Below are positions 42,784-52,064 of a stretch of DNA of 64,000 nucleotides, piece by piece. The notes beneath the pieces were generated by a model. That model made no database searches. It was not told the DNA's origin and saw only the letters and a program-made list of their open reading frames with translations. This DNA comes from Alphaproteobacteria bacterium (GTDB lineage Bacteria; Pseudomonadota; Alphaproteobacteria; Reyranellales; Reyranellaceae), in the NCBI GenBank assembly GCA_019635875.1, contig JAHBYP010000003.1:620001-684000 (forward strand). The letters are read 5' to 3'. The position numbers were made by a program, and so were the translations under genes. How positions within the stretch are numbered: position 1 is the first letter of the stretch; every line of letters begins with the position of its first letter.

Positions 42784-43698
42784 TCAACCCCGGAACCTGC
42801 GCCACTGCATATAGGCCACGCCAGCCATCACGATCGCGCCGCCGAGAATCTGCTGGCCGGTGGGGTGGATGCCGAAGGCCATCGCGATCAGCACGGCGAA
42901 GACCGGGACGGCGTTCTGCCACAGCGAGCCGGCGGCGATGCCCAGCCGGCTCACGCCGATATTCCAGGTCACGCCACCGACGGCGGTGGCCAGGATCGCG
43001 ATGGTCACCAGCATGACCACGGCCTCGGTGCCAGGCTCGGTATTGGGCGGTCCGGCGATGCCGGCCATCCGACACAGCGACCACAGGACGACGCTGCAGC
43101 CCACGGCCGACAAGGTGGAGACATAAGTCCGGCGGATCTGGGTCTCCGCTGATACGAACCATTTCTGGGCGGCCAGCGAGTAGAGCGCCCAGAAGATGAC
43201 GCTGAGCGCGATCAGCGGCTCGCCGCCCTGCAGGCTCAAGCCGGCGGCGTCGGCCCGGCCCAGCACGGCAATGGTGCCGCCGATCGCGGTCAGCAACGCG
43301 GCGACCCAGAAGCCCTTGTCGAACGGCGTGCCGTTGAACGCGCGCAGGAACAGCGCCGTGTAGACCGGCGAGCCGACCATGACGGCGGCGGCGGTGATGG
43401 CGTTGGTGTAGCGCAGGCCGACATTGTAGACGAGCAGGAACAGGCTGATGCCCAGCCCGAGCATCACGAAGCGGCCGACTGAAATCGGGATGGCGAGCGC
43501 CCTGACGCCCTGCAGCGCCACGACGATCGCCGCCAGCGCCACGGTGCCGATCAAGACGCGCCAGATCTGCATCCAGTAGGGATCGAAGGTGCCGAAGAGC
43601 ACCGCCGTCACCGGCACGTTGGCGCCCCAGAAGATCGACGTGATCAGGAACGCCGAGAGGCCGACCAGCGTGTCGCGCGGCGTCGGCGCGCCATTCAT
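42784..43698 (-). CDS. EamA (DMT) family transporter, second copy in tandem
   Basis: 304 residues, ten hydrophobic segments in two EamA repeats (FWGANVPVTAVLFG and YSLAAQKWFVSAET). ATG 43698 overlaps the stop of the upstream EamA gene (ATGA). The C-terminus GQQILGGAIVMAGVAYMQWRRF matches that of its neighbour (ALQVLGGVVVLSGIVYMQSRQF), showing duplication. Drug/metabolite export or uptake is the family role; the two copies may function as a pair like SMR or PecM-type heteromers. Confidence 0.88.
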   Translation of the reverse strand: MNGAPTPRDTLVGLSAFLITSIFWGANVPVTAVLFGTFDPYWMQIWRVLIGTVALAAIVVALQGVRALAIPISVGRFVMLGLGISLFLLVYNVGLRYTNAITAAAVMVGSPVYTALFLRAFNGTPFDKGFWVAALLTAIGGTIAVLGRADAAGLSLQGGEPLIALSVIFWALYSLAAQKWFVSAETQIRRTYVSTLSAVGCSVVLWSLCRMAGIAGPPNTEPGTEAVVMLVTIAILATAVGGVTWNIGVSRLGIAAGSLWQNAVPVFAVLIAMAFGIHPTGQQILGGAIVMAGVAYMQWRRFRG

Positions 43699-44609
43699 GC
43701 GCGCGCCCGCGCGAATTGCCGCGACTGCATGTAGACGATGCCCGACAGCACGACCACGCCACCCAGCACCTGCAGCGCCGTCGGTGGCCGGCCGATCGCC
43801 CAGGAGGTCAGCACGGTCACCACGGGCGCGGCGTTCATGTGCAGCGACGCCACGGGCAGCGACAGCCGGCTGACGCCGTAGTTCCACATCAGCACCGCGA
43901 TGGCGACGCCGAAGACGCAGACCCAGATCAGGTAGCCGATGCTGAGCGGGCTGATCGTGTCAGGCAGGCCGCCGGCCAGGCCGGCGCCGTACATCGCGGC
44001 GTAGCCCGCGAACATCCACAGTCCGGCGGCGCTGGAGGTGATGGCGCTCAGGCCGATCTGGCCGCGATCGCCCAGCCATTGCTGGGCACGGATCGAGTAC
44101 CACTGCCAGCAGACTTGGGCGAGGATCAGGAGCGGCTCGCCGCCTTCGAAGCCGAAGCCGCGCTCGGCGAAGCCAGGCGCGCCGATCACCACCAGCGCCG
44201 CGCCGGTGAGGCTGAGCGACAGCGCGATGACGAAGCCCGGCGCCGGCTTCGCGCGCAGCAGCAACCAGGCCATGACGGTGGCGATCACCGGCCCGGTGTT
44301 GAGCACGATCGCCGCCGTCACAGGATGCGAGTGGCGCACACCGAAGGTGAACAGCACCGAGAAGGCGCTCATGGCGAGGCCCAGCGAAGCGAGCTGGCCT
44401 ACCCTCATCGGCCTCGGATTATTTCGCGGTGCCGTCGCCAGCATCCACGCCACCCACAGCACCGGCAGACCCAGCACGTAGCGCAGCGCCGAGAGCAGCC
44501 AGAGGTCCATGACCTCGGTCAGCTCCTTGAGGATCGGCGTCATCGAGCCCCAGATCAGGCAACAGCCCATCAGGCCGGCCGAGGCCAGGAGCATGGATCC
44601 ACGGTTCAT
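43695..44609 (-). CDS. EamA (DMT) family transporter, first copy in tandem
   Basis: 304 residues, about ten membrane segments (CCLIWGSMTPILKELTEV, RHSHPVTAAIVLNTGPVIATVMAWLLL). It starts at ATG 44609; the upstream extension to 44702 is palindromic repeat D. The 4-bp overlap with the second copy implies coupled translation. Substrate not determinable. Confidence 0.88.
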   Translation of the reverse strand: MNRGSMLLASAGLMGCCLIWGSMTPILKELTEVMDLWLLSALRYVLGLPVLWVAWMLATAPRNNPRPMRVGQLASLGLAMSAFSVLFTFGVRHSHPVTAAIVLNTGPVIATVMAWLLLRAKPAPGFVIALSLSLTGAALVVIGAPGFAERGFGFEGGEPLLILAQVCWQWYSIRAQQWLGDRGQIGLSAITSSAAGLWMFAGYAAMYGAGLAGGLPDTISPLSIGYLIWVCVFGVAIAVLMWNYGVSRLSLPVASLHMNAAPVVTVLTSWAIGRPPTALQVLGGVVVLSGIVYMQSRQFARARA

Positions 44610-44620
44610 TGGGAGTCTTC

Positions 44621-44747
44621 TACCTTCCGCCGGAGGGGGAAGGTGGCGCGCAGCGCCGGAAGGGGGATGTCGATGACAAACGGCGGAGTCCGGCTTCGAC
44701 ATCCCCCATCCGCCCTTCGGGCACCTTCCCCCTCCGGGGGAAGGTAG
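44621..44747. repeat. Palindromic repeat family D, copy 1
   Basis: Outer hairpins TACCTTCCgccGGAGGGGGAAGGT and GCACCTTCCCCCTCCGGGGGAAGGTA with inner arms GGGGGATGTCGA / TTCGACATCCCCC. Other copies are at 47102 and 49071. Confidence 0.9.
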
Positions 44748-44751
44748 GACA

Positions 44752-45603
44752 TCACGAACGCCCCGCGATCTCCTCCAGCACCGGCAGGATGAAGCTGCGG
44801 AACAGCGGCGGGTTCTCGCTCATCGGGAAGTGGCCGAGGCCCTTCATGATGGTGATCTTCGCGCCGGGCACGGCCTTGCCGACCTCCAGCGTGTACTCGG
44901 GCTTGCATGAGTAATCGTACTCGCCGGTCAGCAGGTAGAGCGGGCACTTGCCCGTGTCGATGCGATGCAGCCGGTCCTGCAGATCGCCGTCGACCGTGTA
45001 GAAATGCAGGTCGCCGAAGAAGATGCCCGGCCCGCCCTGCATATAGTGCCACAGCGTCTCCCAGCGCTCGGCCTCCGGGCTCATCGGCGCCATCAGGCCC
45101 GACACCGCGCCCAGCGCCGCCTCGCTGTGGTCGACCTCGGGATGGTTCAGCCACGAGATATCGTAATAGGCGCTGGGTGTCGCCGACGATTGCAGGCCGA
45201 TGATGGCGCGGAAGACATGCGCGTGATCGGCCGCCAGCCCCAGCACGACGCGCCCGCCGATCGAGCAGCCCATCACGACAGGCCGGTCGAGCTCCAGCGC
45301 CTTCGCCACGGCGACGATGATGTCGATGTAGAACTCGCGGGTGAGCTTGTACTGCTCGTGATGGAAGCCCTCGGGCGGCGAGGACTTGCCGTGCCATGGC
45401 AGGTCGAAGGCGATCACGCGATACTTCGACGTGATGGTCGCGTCGTTCATCAGCGCGCGATACTGGCGGCCGTCGGAGCCGGCGGTGTGCAGACAGAGCA
45501 GCGGGATACCCTGCCCCGCCTCCTCGACATAGAGCCGGTAATCGCGACCCTTGAACGGGAAGCGCAGGTAGCGGCCGACGATGGGCTCGAACTCGACGCT
45601 CAT
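44752..45603 (-). CDS. Alpha/beta-fold hydrolase
   Basis: 283 residues from ATG 45603. LLCLHTAGSDGRQY oxyanion region, nucleophile elbow VMGCSIGGRVV, acidic residue in YLLTGEYDYSCKPE, and catalytic His in GLGHFPMSENP. The last gene of a three-gene minus-strand operon with an alcohol dehydrogenase and an SCP2-like protein (4-bp overlap with the latter). It may hydrolyse an ester or C-C bond of a metabolite oxidised by the dehydrogenase. Confidence 0.87.
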   Translation of the reverse strand: MSVEFEPIVGRYLRFPFKGRDYRLYVEEAGQGIPLLCLHTAGSDGRQYRALMNDATITSKYRVIAFDLPWHGKSSPPEGFHHEQYKLTREFYIDIIVAVAKALELDRPVVMGCSIGGRVVLGLAADHAHVFRAIIGLQSSATPSAYYDISWLNHPEVDHSEAALGAVSGLMAPMSPEAERWETLWHYMQGGPGIFFGDLHFYTVDGDLQDRLHRIDTGKCPLYLLTGEYDYSCKPEYTLEVGKAVPGAKITIMKGLGHFPMSENPPLFRSFILPVLEEIAGRS

Positions 45604-45968
45604 GCCGCACCTGCCTGCCCGCGCAGCGCGCCCAGCACGCCCTTCACGTACATGATGCGCGCCCAGAGCTGGCGCAGGTCGCCCTCGGCGCGCAGCTCGC
45701 CCTGGCGCATCAGGCCGAACAGGTCCTGGTAGTAAGGCGGCGGCACCGATTGCCAGAAGCGCTTCCAGCCCTCCTCGCCGCCGCGCAGCGCGAAGCTGTA
45801 GGCGGGCATGCGGAACGGTCCCTTCTCGACCCGCGCCACCTTGCCGTCGTCGATGTGCAGCAGCCATTCCTGCGCGCCGACGGCGACCAGGAAGGTCGTC
45901 TTCAGGCCGCGGCCGCGATACTGCAGCATCGCGTCGGCGTTCACGAGCTGGGGCAGGCGCTCGAGCAT
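45600..45968 (-). CDS. Small SCP2-like lipid-binding protein
   Basis: 122 residues. YRGRGLKTTFLVAVGAQEWLLHIDDGKVARVEKGPF and LRQLWARIMYVKGVLGAL have the beta-strand/helix pattern of SCP2 sterol-carrier-like domains. These bind lipids or acyl-CoA and often accompany hydrolases or dehydrogenases in catabolic operons. It overlaps the dehydrogenase stop by 1 bp and the hydrolase start by 4 bp. No catalytic motif is visible. The SCP2 assignment is by pattern only. Confidence 0.65.
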   Translation of the reverse strand: MLERLPQLVNADAMLQYRGRGLKTTFLVAVGAQEWLLHIDDGKVARVEKGPFRMPAYSFALRGGEEGWKRFWQSVPPPYYQDLFGLMRQGELRAEGDLRQLWARIMYVKGVLGALRGQAGAA

Positions 45969-47071
45969 CAGTCGAAGACCACGACGCCGCGCGCCACCTC
46001 GCCGCCCATCATGGCACGGAAGCCCTCGTTGATCTCGTCGAGCTTGTAGGTGCGGCTGATCAGGCCGTCGATGTTGATCCGCTTGTTCATGTAGTGGTCG
46101 ACCAGCACCGGGAAATCGACGTTCGGCCGCACCGAGCCGTAGAAGGTGCCGGAGATCGTCTTCTCGGTGAACACCAGGTTGAGCGGCGAGTAGGCTGCGC
46201 GCATGGTCGCGGCCGGCACGCCGACCGTCACCGCATGTCCCGCCGGCGCCAGCGAGTCGAAGGCCAGCGCCTGGGTCTTGTCGATGCTCACCGCGTCGAA
46301 GGCGTAGTCGACGCCCAGCCCACCGGTCAGCTCCTTGATGCGTTTGACCGCGTCGTCCTTCGTGCTGTTGACGGTATCCGTGGCACCGAACTTGCGCGCC
46401 ATCTCCAGCTTGTTGTCGAGCAGGTCGCAGGCGATGATCTTGCGCGCACCACTGAGCATTGCGCCCTGGATGGCGTTCAAGCCCACGCCGCCGCAGCCGA
46501 TCACCAGCACCGTGGAGCCGGCCTCGATCTTGGCATGGCGCGTCACCGCGCCGACGCCGGTGGCGACGCAGCAACCGACCAGCGCCGCCTGCGGCCAGGG
46601 CATGTCCTTGCGAATCGGCACCAGCATCTCCGACGGCACGACGACGTGCTCGCTGAAGGTGCCGATGCGCGCCATCTGGTTCACACCGGTCGTGCCCTGC
46701 GACAGCCGCAAGGTGCCGTCGAACAGCGCCGACGGCGGCGAGTTCAGGCGGCCGATGCACAGCACCGTGCGGCCCGCCGTGCAGTAGCGGCAGCGTCCGC
46801 AATGCGGGCGGAATGAGAAGACCACGTGGTCGCCCGGCTTCACCGAGGTCACGTCGGACGCAACCTCCTCGACGATGCCGGCGGCCTCGTGACCAGGCAC
46901 GACGGGCAGCGCAGTCGGCCAGTCGCCGTTCATCACGTGCCAGTCGCTCTGGCAGACGCCGGCGGCTTTCATCTTAACCCGCGCCTCGCCGGCCTTGGGC
47001 GGCGCGAGGTCGAGCTCGACCACCTGCAACGGCTTGTTGACCTCGAACAGCACGGCGGCCCGCGTTTTCAT
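45968..47071 (-). CDS. Zinc-dependent alcohol dehydrogenase
   Basis: 367 residues from ATG 47071 (GGAGG 6 nt upstream; an in-frame start at 47083 lacks this). Catalytic zinc ligands C40 and H61-E62, structural zinc cysteines C91, C94, C97 and C105 in CGRCRYC...C, and Rossmann motif VIGCGGVGLNAIQGA. It belongs to the class III-like medium-chain branch that oxidises alcohols or aldehyde adducts with NAD+. First gene of an operon with the SCP2-like protein and hydrolase. Confidence 0.92.
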   Translation of the reverse strand: MKTRAAVLFEVNKPLQVVELDLAPPKAGEARVKMKAAGVCQSDWHVMNGDWPTALPVVPGHEAAGIVEEVASDVTSVKPGDHVVFSFRPHCGRCRYCTAGRTVLCIGRLNSPPSALFDGTLRLSQGTTGVNQMARIGTFSEHVVVPSEMLVPIRKDMPWPQAALVGCCVATGVGAVTRHAKIEAGSTVLVIGCGGVGLNAIQGAMLSGARKIIACDLLDNKLEMARKFGATDTVNSTKDDAVKRIKELTGGLGVDYAFDAVSIDKTQALAFDSLAPAGHAVTVGVPAATMRAAYSPLNLVFTEKTISGTFYGSVRPNVDFPVLVDHYMNKRINIDGLISRTYKLDEINEGFRAMMGGEVARGVVVFD

Positions 47072-47101
47072 TGCTCCCTCCAAATTGGTGGCGCGATCCT
47101 A

Positions 47102-47226
47102 CTACCTTCCCCCGGAGGGGGAAGGTGCCCGAAGGGCGGAAGGGGGATGTCGAAGACGAACGCAGGAGTCCGTCTTCGACATCCCCCTTCCGGCGCTGCG
47201 CGTCACCTTCCCCCTCCGAGGGAAGA
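47102..47226. repeat. Palindromic repeat family D, copy 2
   Basis: CTACCTTCCCCCGGAGGGGGAAGGTGCCCGAAGGGCGG... and complement, with inner ATGTCGAAGACG / CGTCTTCGACAT arms. Located between folB and the alcohol dehydrogenase gene. Confidence 0.9.
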
Positions 47227-47232
47227 AACTTC

Positions 47233-47634
47233 TCATCGTCTCACGCGCGTGGCTTCGTAGCCTGCCGCGGCGACATCCGGATAGACGTCCGTTTTGGCAC
47301 TCGAAACGCGCGCCACCAGGACCTGCGGCCGGGTCAGGCACAGGTCGAGGATGGCGTGCACCAGGGTTTCCTGCAGGTTGAAGCGCCGGCTCGCCACCAA
47401 CGCCACGACGCCTTTGCGCACGAAATCGTAGTCGAGCACGTTGGCGATATCGTCGCCGAGATCGCCCTTGTGCACCTCGACCCACAGATCGATGTTGATC
47501 AGTAGCTTCTGGCGCGCGGCCTTCTCGAAATCGTGGATGCCGATATCGGCCATCACCTTCAGATCGCGCAGGAAGATGCGGCGGGTCTCGCCGTCGCGCC
47601 GCAGCAGGTTGGAGGCGTGGTCCTCGGCGCTCAT
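47233..47634 (-). CDS. folB: Dihydroneopterin aldolase-like protein FolB
   Basis: 133 residues from ATG 47634. The FolB/FolX fold is visible as DLKVMADIGIHDFEKAARQKLLINIDLWV, DYDFVRKGVVALVASRRFNLQETLVHAILDLCL and KTDVYPDVAAAGYEAT with the catalytic Lys. FolB cleaves 7,8-dihydroneopterin to the folate precursor, and FolX epimerises the triphosphate. Here it is translationally coupled to a pteridine-reductase-like SDR (ATGA overlap), which would also fit a FolX/FolM-style tetrahydromonapterin role. Confidence 0.85.
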   Translation of the reverse strand: MSAEDHASNLLRRDGETRRIFLRDLKVMADIGIHDFEKAARQKLLINIDLWVEVHKGDLGDDIANVLDYDFVRKGVVALVASRRFNLQETLVHAILDLCLTRPQVLVARVSSAKTDVYPDVAAAGYEATRVRR

Positions 47635-48434
47635 GACCTGCCGGCCTTGCCTGCCTTCGGATCGAAGGCGATGTCGCGCGGGCGGCCGACGAGATGCTCG
47701 CCGCTGTCGACGATCAGCGTGTCGCCGGTGAAGGACGGCGTCGCCAGGATGAAGCGCAGGGCGCGCACCAGATCCTCGGGCTCGACGCCGACGCGCAGCG
47801 GATTGGCGGTGTGCTGCCGGCGGAAGCGCTCGTCGGTCTGGCTGCCGCTGCGCAGGGTCAGGCCGGGCGCGATGCCGGCCACGCGCAGGCGCGGCGCGAA
47901 GGCCTGGGCCAGCATCGTCGTCAGGCCCTGCAGGCCGATCTTGCTCAGCGAGTATGTGAGGAAGTCCGGATTGAGGTTCCAGAGCTTCTGGTCGAGGATG
48001 TTGACGATCACGCCGATCTCGCCGTCCGGCAGCTGCCGCGCCAGCGCCTGCGACAGCAGCAGCGGTGCGCGCAGGTTGACGGCCATGTGGCGGTCGAACA
48101 GCGCGGCGCCGGCATGCGGCGCGGCGTCCAGCGCGAACAGCGAGGCGCTGTTGACCAGGCAGCTGAGCGCCACGCGCTTGGCCCGGCACCTGTCGATCAA
48201 GGCGTCGGCCTGCTTCGCCGAGGCAAGGTCGGCACGCACCGCGCTCGCCTTGCCGCCCGCGGCGACGATATCGGCCACGGTCTGCTTCGCCTCCGCCGCC
48301 GAGGCGTTGTGGTGCACGAAGACGAACCAGCCGTCGCTCGCCAGCGCCAGCGCGAAGGCGCGGCCGATACGCTTGCCGGCGCCGGTGACGAGGGCCGCCC
48401 TCGTGGGGACGGCTTTCATCGGGCGGGAGGGCAT
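47631..48434 (-). CDS. Pteridine reductase-like SDR (FolM type)
   Basis: 267 residues. Cofactor motif TGAGKRIGRAFALAL carries the Arg typical of pteridine reductases (TGxxxRxG). CLVNSASLF replaces the usual NNAG, as in PTR1/FolM, followed by YSLSKIGLQGL with the catalytic Tyr/Lys. These enzymes reduce dihydropterins or dihydrofolate with NADPH. Direct coupling to folB supports a pterin substrate. An alternative ATG lies at 48419. Confidence 0.82.
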   Translation of the reverse strand: MPSRPMKAVPTRAALVTGAGKRIGRAFALALASDGWFVFVHHNASAAEAKQTVADIVAAGGKASAVRADLASAKQADALIDRCRAKRVALSCLVNSASLFALDAAPHAGAALFDRHMAVNLRAPLLLSQALARQLPDGEIGVIVNILDQKLWNLNPDFLTYSLSKIGLQGLTTMLAQAFAPRLRVAGIAPGLTLRSGSQTDERFRRQHTANPLRVGVEPEDLVRALRFILATPSFTGDTLIVDSGEHLVGRPRDIAFDPKAGKAGRS

Positions 48435-49049
48435 CTACTTCCTGCAGACATAGGCGAAGGCCGGCGGCACGTTGCCCCAGACGATGCGCGTGCGCGAGAC
48501 GTCGCTGAAGATGGCGTCGAATCGCCGCCGCAGGGCGCGCGCGGCCGGCAGCGGCAGGCCCTGCAGATAGGCGAAGGTGATGAACAATCCGTCCTTCACC
48601 AGGAAGCGGCTGACATGGCCGAAGGCGCGCTCCTGCACCTCCACCGGCAGCGACGCCCAGGGCAGGCCGCAGACGATGGCGTCGATCGACTCGATGCCGT
48701 GCTGGGCCAGGATCTTGTCGAGGTCCTCGACGCTGGCGGCGACGAAGGTGAGCCTGGGGAATTCCTGGCGCAGGTGATCCACGAACGCGGCGTTGAGCTC
48801 GATGCCGAGATACCTGTGCTGCGGCGTCAGGTGCGGAACGATGGCATGGGTCAGCGCGCCGGTGCCGGCGCCGAACTCGACGATCACCTTCGCCTTGGCG
48901 AAATCGATCGGCTCGACCATCGCCTCGCCCAGCGCCCGCGAGCTGGGCAGCACCGCGCCGACGGCACGCGGCGCGCCCATGATCTGTCCGACAAATAGCC
49001 GCGCCGCGCGAAACATGGGGCCATTAACTAGGCTTGGCCGCCGCGACAT
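48435..49049 (-). CDS. PmtA-like SAM-dependent (phospholipid) methyltransferase
   Basis: 204 residues from ATG 49049 (49016 is an alternative). [31 protein letters not shown] is the N-terminus typical of Rhodobacter-type phosphatidylethanolamine N-methyltransferase PmtA and KsgA-like relatives. Motif I is [16 protein letters not shown] and motif IV is [13 protein letters not shown]. It could methylate phosphatidylethanolamine en route to phosphatidylcholine. It is adjacent to the FolM-like gene with no gap but no obvious functional link. Confidence 0.8.
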   Translation of the reverse strand: MSRRPSLVNGPMFRAARLFVGQIMGAPRAVGAVLPSSRALGEAMVEPIDFAKAKVIVEFGAGTGALTHAIVPHLTPQHRYLGIELNAAFVDHLRQEFPRLTFVAASVEDLDKILAQHGIESIDAIVCGLPWASLPVEVQERAFGHVSRFLVKDGLFITFAYLQGLPLPAARALRRRFDAIFSDVSRTRIVWGNVPPAFAYVCRK

Positions 49050-49070
49050 GCCAGAGAAAAGCGCCCAATC

Positions 49071-49193
49071 CCTTCCCCCGGAGGGGGAAGGTGCCCGAAG
49101 GGCGGATGGGGGATGTCGAGAACGGACACGGGAGTCCGTCTTCGACATCCCCCATCCGTCGCTACGCGCCACCTTCCCCCTCCGGGGGAAGGT
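49071..49193. repeat. Palindromic repeat family D, copy 3
   Basis: CCCTTCCCCCGGAGGGGGAAGGTGCCCGAAGG... with inner GTCGAGAACGG / CCGTCTTCGAC arms and a closing CCTTCCCCCTCCGGGGGAAGG hairpin. It lies in the divergent gap before the LhgO-like gene. Confidence 0.9.
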
Positions 49194-49209
49194 ACATAGA
49201 GTGCCCGCC

Positions 49210-50328
49210 ATGGCGTACGAGACGGTTGATTGCGTGGTGGTCGGCGCGGGGGTCGTCGGCCTGGCGGTGGCGCGGGCGCTGGCGATGGCCGGGCGCGAGG
49301 TGATCGTGCTGGAGGCCCGCGAGGGCATCGGCACCGAGACCTCCTCGCGCAACAGCGAGGTGATCCACGCCGGCATCTACTATCCCAGGGGCGGCAATAT
49401 CGCCCGGCTGTGCGTCGAGGGAAGGCGCCTGCTCTACCGCTATTGCGACGAGCACGGCGTGCCCTACAACAATTGCGGCAAGTTCATCGTCGCCACGACG
49501 GAGGCCGAGCGCGAGACCCTGGCTTCGATCAAGGCACGCGCCGAGGCCAATGGCGTCGAGGGCATGGAGTTCCTCAGCGCCGCCGAGGCCATGGCGATCG
49601 AGCCGCAGCTGAGCTGCACCGGCGCGCTGGTCTCGCCGACCACCGGCATCATCGACAGCCACCGCTTCATGGTGGCGTTGCAGGGCGACGCCGAGGAAGC
49701 CGGCGCGATGATCGCCTTCCACAGCCCGATGGAACGCGGCCGCGTCGTCGAGGACGGCATCGAGATCGATGTCGGCGGCGAGCAGCCGATGACCCTGCGC
49801 ACGCGCCTGCTGGTGACCAGCGCCGGGCTGCACGCGCCCGACCTCGCACGCAGGATCGAGGGCGCGCTCTACAACACGCTGCCCACCGCCTACTACGCCA
49901 AGGGCAATTATTTCCGTCTGAGCGGCAAGGCGCCGTTCTCGCGCCTCATCTACCCCGTGCCGGTGCCCGGCGGGCTGGGCGTGCACATCACCGTCGATCT
50001 CGGCGGCCAGGCGCGCTTCGGCCCCGACGTCGAGTGGATCGAGGAGATCGACTACGAAGTCGATCCGGCGCGCGGCGACAAGTTCTACGCCGCCGTGCGC
50101 CGCTACTGGCCCGACCTGAAGGACGGCGCGCTGCAGCCCGACTATTCCGGCATCCGGCCCAAGATCGTGCCGCCGGGCGCGCCGGCGCAGGACTTCACCT
50201 TCCACGGCCCCGAGACTCATCGCATTCCCGGCCTGATCCACCTCTTCGGCATCGAATCGCCGGGGCTGACGGCCTCGCTCGCCATCGGCGATCACGTGCT
50301 GGCGATGACGGAGCCAAGCCATGCGTAG
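49210..50328 (+). CDS. LhgO-like FAD-dependent oxidoreductase (DAO family)
   Basis: 372 residues. FAD motif [18 protein letters not shown] with the following acidic residue in VIVLEARE, then [21 protein letters not shown] (the block shared with L-2-hydroxyglutarate dehydrogenase LhgO), [26 protein letters not shown] and the terminal [18 protein letters not shown]. The family oxidises L-2-hydroxyacids and feeds electrons to the respiratory chain. It overlaps the DctP-type gene start by 8 bp. Confidence 0.9.
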   Translation: MAYETVDCVVVGAGVVGLAVARALAMAGREVIVLEAREGIGTETSSRNSEVIHAGIYYPRGGNIARLCVEGRRLLYRYCDEHGVPYNNCGKFIVATTEAERETLASIKARAEANGVEGMEFLSAAEAMAIEPQLSCTGALVSPTTGIIDSHRFMVALQGDAEEAGAMIAFHSPMERGRVVEDGIEIDVGGEQPMTLRTRLLVTSAGLHAPDLARRIEGALYNTLPTAYYAKGNYFRLSGKAPFSRLIYPVPVPGGLGVHITVDLGGQARFGPDVEWIEEIDYEVDPARGDKFYAAVRRYWPDLKDGALQPDYSGIRPKIVPPGAPAQDFTFHGPETHRIPGLIHLFGIESPGLTASLAIGDHVLAMTEPSHA

Positions 50329-51361
50329 CATGAGGGCGCTTGCGGCTGCCATCGCACTGGTGGCCGGGGTGGCGATCGCCCAGGCGCAGGATCTGCCGAA
50401 GCTCCAGTTCAAGGTGGTGGGTTCGTTCGGCAACCTCACCAGCTGGCAGAAGATCGAGAAGCCGTTCTGGGACGCGCTGCCGAAGGAGTCGGGCGGGGCC
50501 TTCACCGCCAGCGCGCAGTCGATCACCGGGCTCGGGCTCAAAGGTAGCGAGGTCATGGGCCTGCTCAAGCAGGACCGGTACGACTTCGCGCACGGGCTAC
50601 CGACCTATGTCGCCAACGATCCCTGGCTCGAGGCGGTCGACATCGCGGGCGTGGCGCGCGATCTCGATATGGCGCGCAAGATCACCACGGTATGGGCGCC
50701 GCGCCTCGATGCGCGGATGGACAGGGACTACAACGCCAAGTTCCTGAACTGGTACGCCTTTCCGACACAGATGATCCATTGCAAGACGCCGATCAAATCG
50801 CTCGCCGATCTCAAGGGGAGGAAGGTGGGTGTGCAGGACGTGTCGCAGGGTGACCTGGTCGAGGGCCTTGGCGCCATCGCCGTCACCTTGCCGTTCGGCG
50901 ACGGTGTACCCGCACTGCTGCGGGGCGCAGTCGATTGCGCCATCGCCAGCACATCGGCGACCAACGAGGTGGGCTGGCACGAAGTGGTGACGCACGTCAT
51001 CGACATGCCGGTCGGTTTTTCTATCGCTTACACCGCCGTCAGCAAGGCGACGTGGCGTGGCCTCAACGGCAAATCGCGCGACTTCCTCGTGGCGCAATTG
51101 ACTGCATTCGAGGACAGGGCCTGGAAGGTAGTCGCCGACGAGGCCGCAATGGGCCGGGCATGTATCATGGGGGCCATTTGCCGCGACGGTAAGGCGGGCA
51201 AATTGGTAAGGGTTCTACTTTCTCCCAACGACCGTAAGGCGTGGGAGAACGTGGTTGCCGATATTGTGCTGAAGCGCTGGGCCAGGCGCTGCGGCGCCGA
51301 CTGCGTCGCGGTGTGGAACGACACCGTGGGCAGGATGGCGGACGTGACGGCGGCGCCGTGA
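50321..51361 (+). CDS. TRAP transporter DctP-family solute-binding protein
   Basis: 346 residues with signal peptide ([20 protein letters not shown]). DctP landmarks are [58 protein letters not shown] and [29 protein letters not shown] periplasmic receptor for carboxylates or similar acids. The membrane components DctQ and DctM are not adjacent. Base composition in its last third is AT-richer than in the neighbours. It is coupled to the LhgO-like gene, so the ligand may be that enzyme's substrate. Confidence 0.87.
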   Translation: MRSMRALAAAIALVAGVAIAQAQDLPKLQFKVVGSFGNLTSWQKIEKPFWDALPKESGGAFTASAQSITGLGLKGSEVMGLLKQDRYDFAHGLPTYVANDPWLEAVDIAGVARDLDMARKITTVWAPRLDARMDRDYNAKFLNWYAFPTQMIHCKTPIKSLADLKGRKVGVQDVSQGDLVEGLGAIAVTLPFGDGVPALLRGAVDCAIASTSATNEVGWHEVVTHVIDMPVGFSIAYTAVSKATWRGLNGKSRDFLVAQLTAFEDRAWKVVADEAAMGRACIMGAICRDGKAGKLVRVLLSPNDRKAWENVVADIVLKRWARRCGADCVAVWNDTVGRMADVTAAP

Positions 51362-51364
51362 GAT

Positions 51365-52057
51365 TCAGCTCACCAGCGGCACGACCTCGATGTCGTAGGC
51401 GTGCGTGATCCTGCGGTTCAGCACCGGATCCTCGAGCTCCATCTCGAACCGCGACGACGGGCGGATGCCGCCGATGGCGTTGAAGGTGCCGCAGGACATC
51501 GCCGTGCCCGCCGGCAGGTGCTTCGATCCGCCGGTGTATCGGGTGACCAGGTCGCGCGGCGCGCGGATGTTGCCGGCCGGGCCTTCCTGGTAGAGCACGC
51601 GCCGGCCGGCCTCGCTAATCCAGGCGCGCAGCATCGGCCGGTCCCAGTGCGCCTCGACCTCCTCGTAGCGCCAGGCCACGCGGCCGCAGATCTTGGGACA
51701 GAGCTGCTTGCTGAGCGCCACCGACCAAGCTTCGGCCTTGCGGTCGGTGTGGTCGGAGGCGACGGTCACCCACAGCCGGTCGCTGGTGCCGATCAGCATC
51801 GGCTCGACCTCGCCGGACGTGTCAGGGCCGACGACCTGGATGCGCTCGGCCTGCATCAGGCGGTCGACCGACATGCGATAGAACAGCGGCACGGTGCTGG
51901 GGCGCGGCACGCCGATCGCCTGCAGCTCCTCGATGTGATGCTCCAGCGCCGCGCTCTCGCGGCCGGTCCAGCCGGCGACCACGAGATCGGCGATCTCGGC
52001 GCGCACTTGCTCGACCGCGCCCCTGGCGTGGCCCTCGAAGACGAGCGTGACGGTCAT
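51365..52057 (-). CDS. DUF2848 protein
   Basis: 230 residues. The family block VAGWTGRESAALEHHIEELQAIGVPRPSTVPLFYRM is clear, as are WSVALSKQLCPKICGRVAWRYEE and AGTAMSCGTFNAIGGIRP. DUF2848 proteins resemble fumarylacetoacetate-hydrolase-like folds and commonly lie beside DUF1445 and SDR genes. No biochemical function is established. It is 7 bp downstream of the DUF1445 gene. Confidence 0.85.
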   Translation of the reverse strand: MTVTLVFEGHARGAVEQVRAEIADLVVAGWTGRESAALEHHIEELQAIGVPRPSTVPLFYRMSVDRLMQAERIQVVGPDTSGEVEPMLIGTSDRLWVTVASDHTDRKAEAWSVALSKQLCPKICGRVAWRYEEVEAHWDRPMLRAWISEAGRRVLYQEGPAGNIRAPRDLVTRYTGGSKHLPAGTAMSCGTFNAIGGIRPSSRFEMELEDPVLNRRITHAYDIEVVPLVS

Positions 52058-52064
52058 GCCTGGA

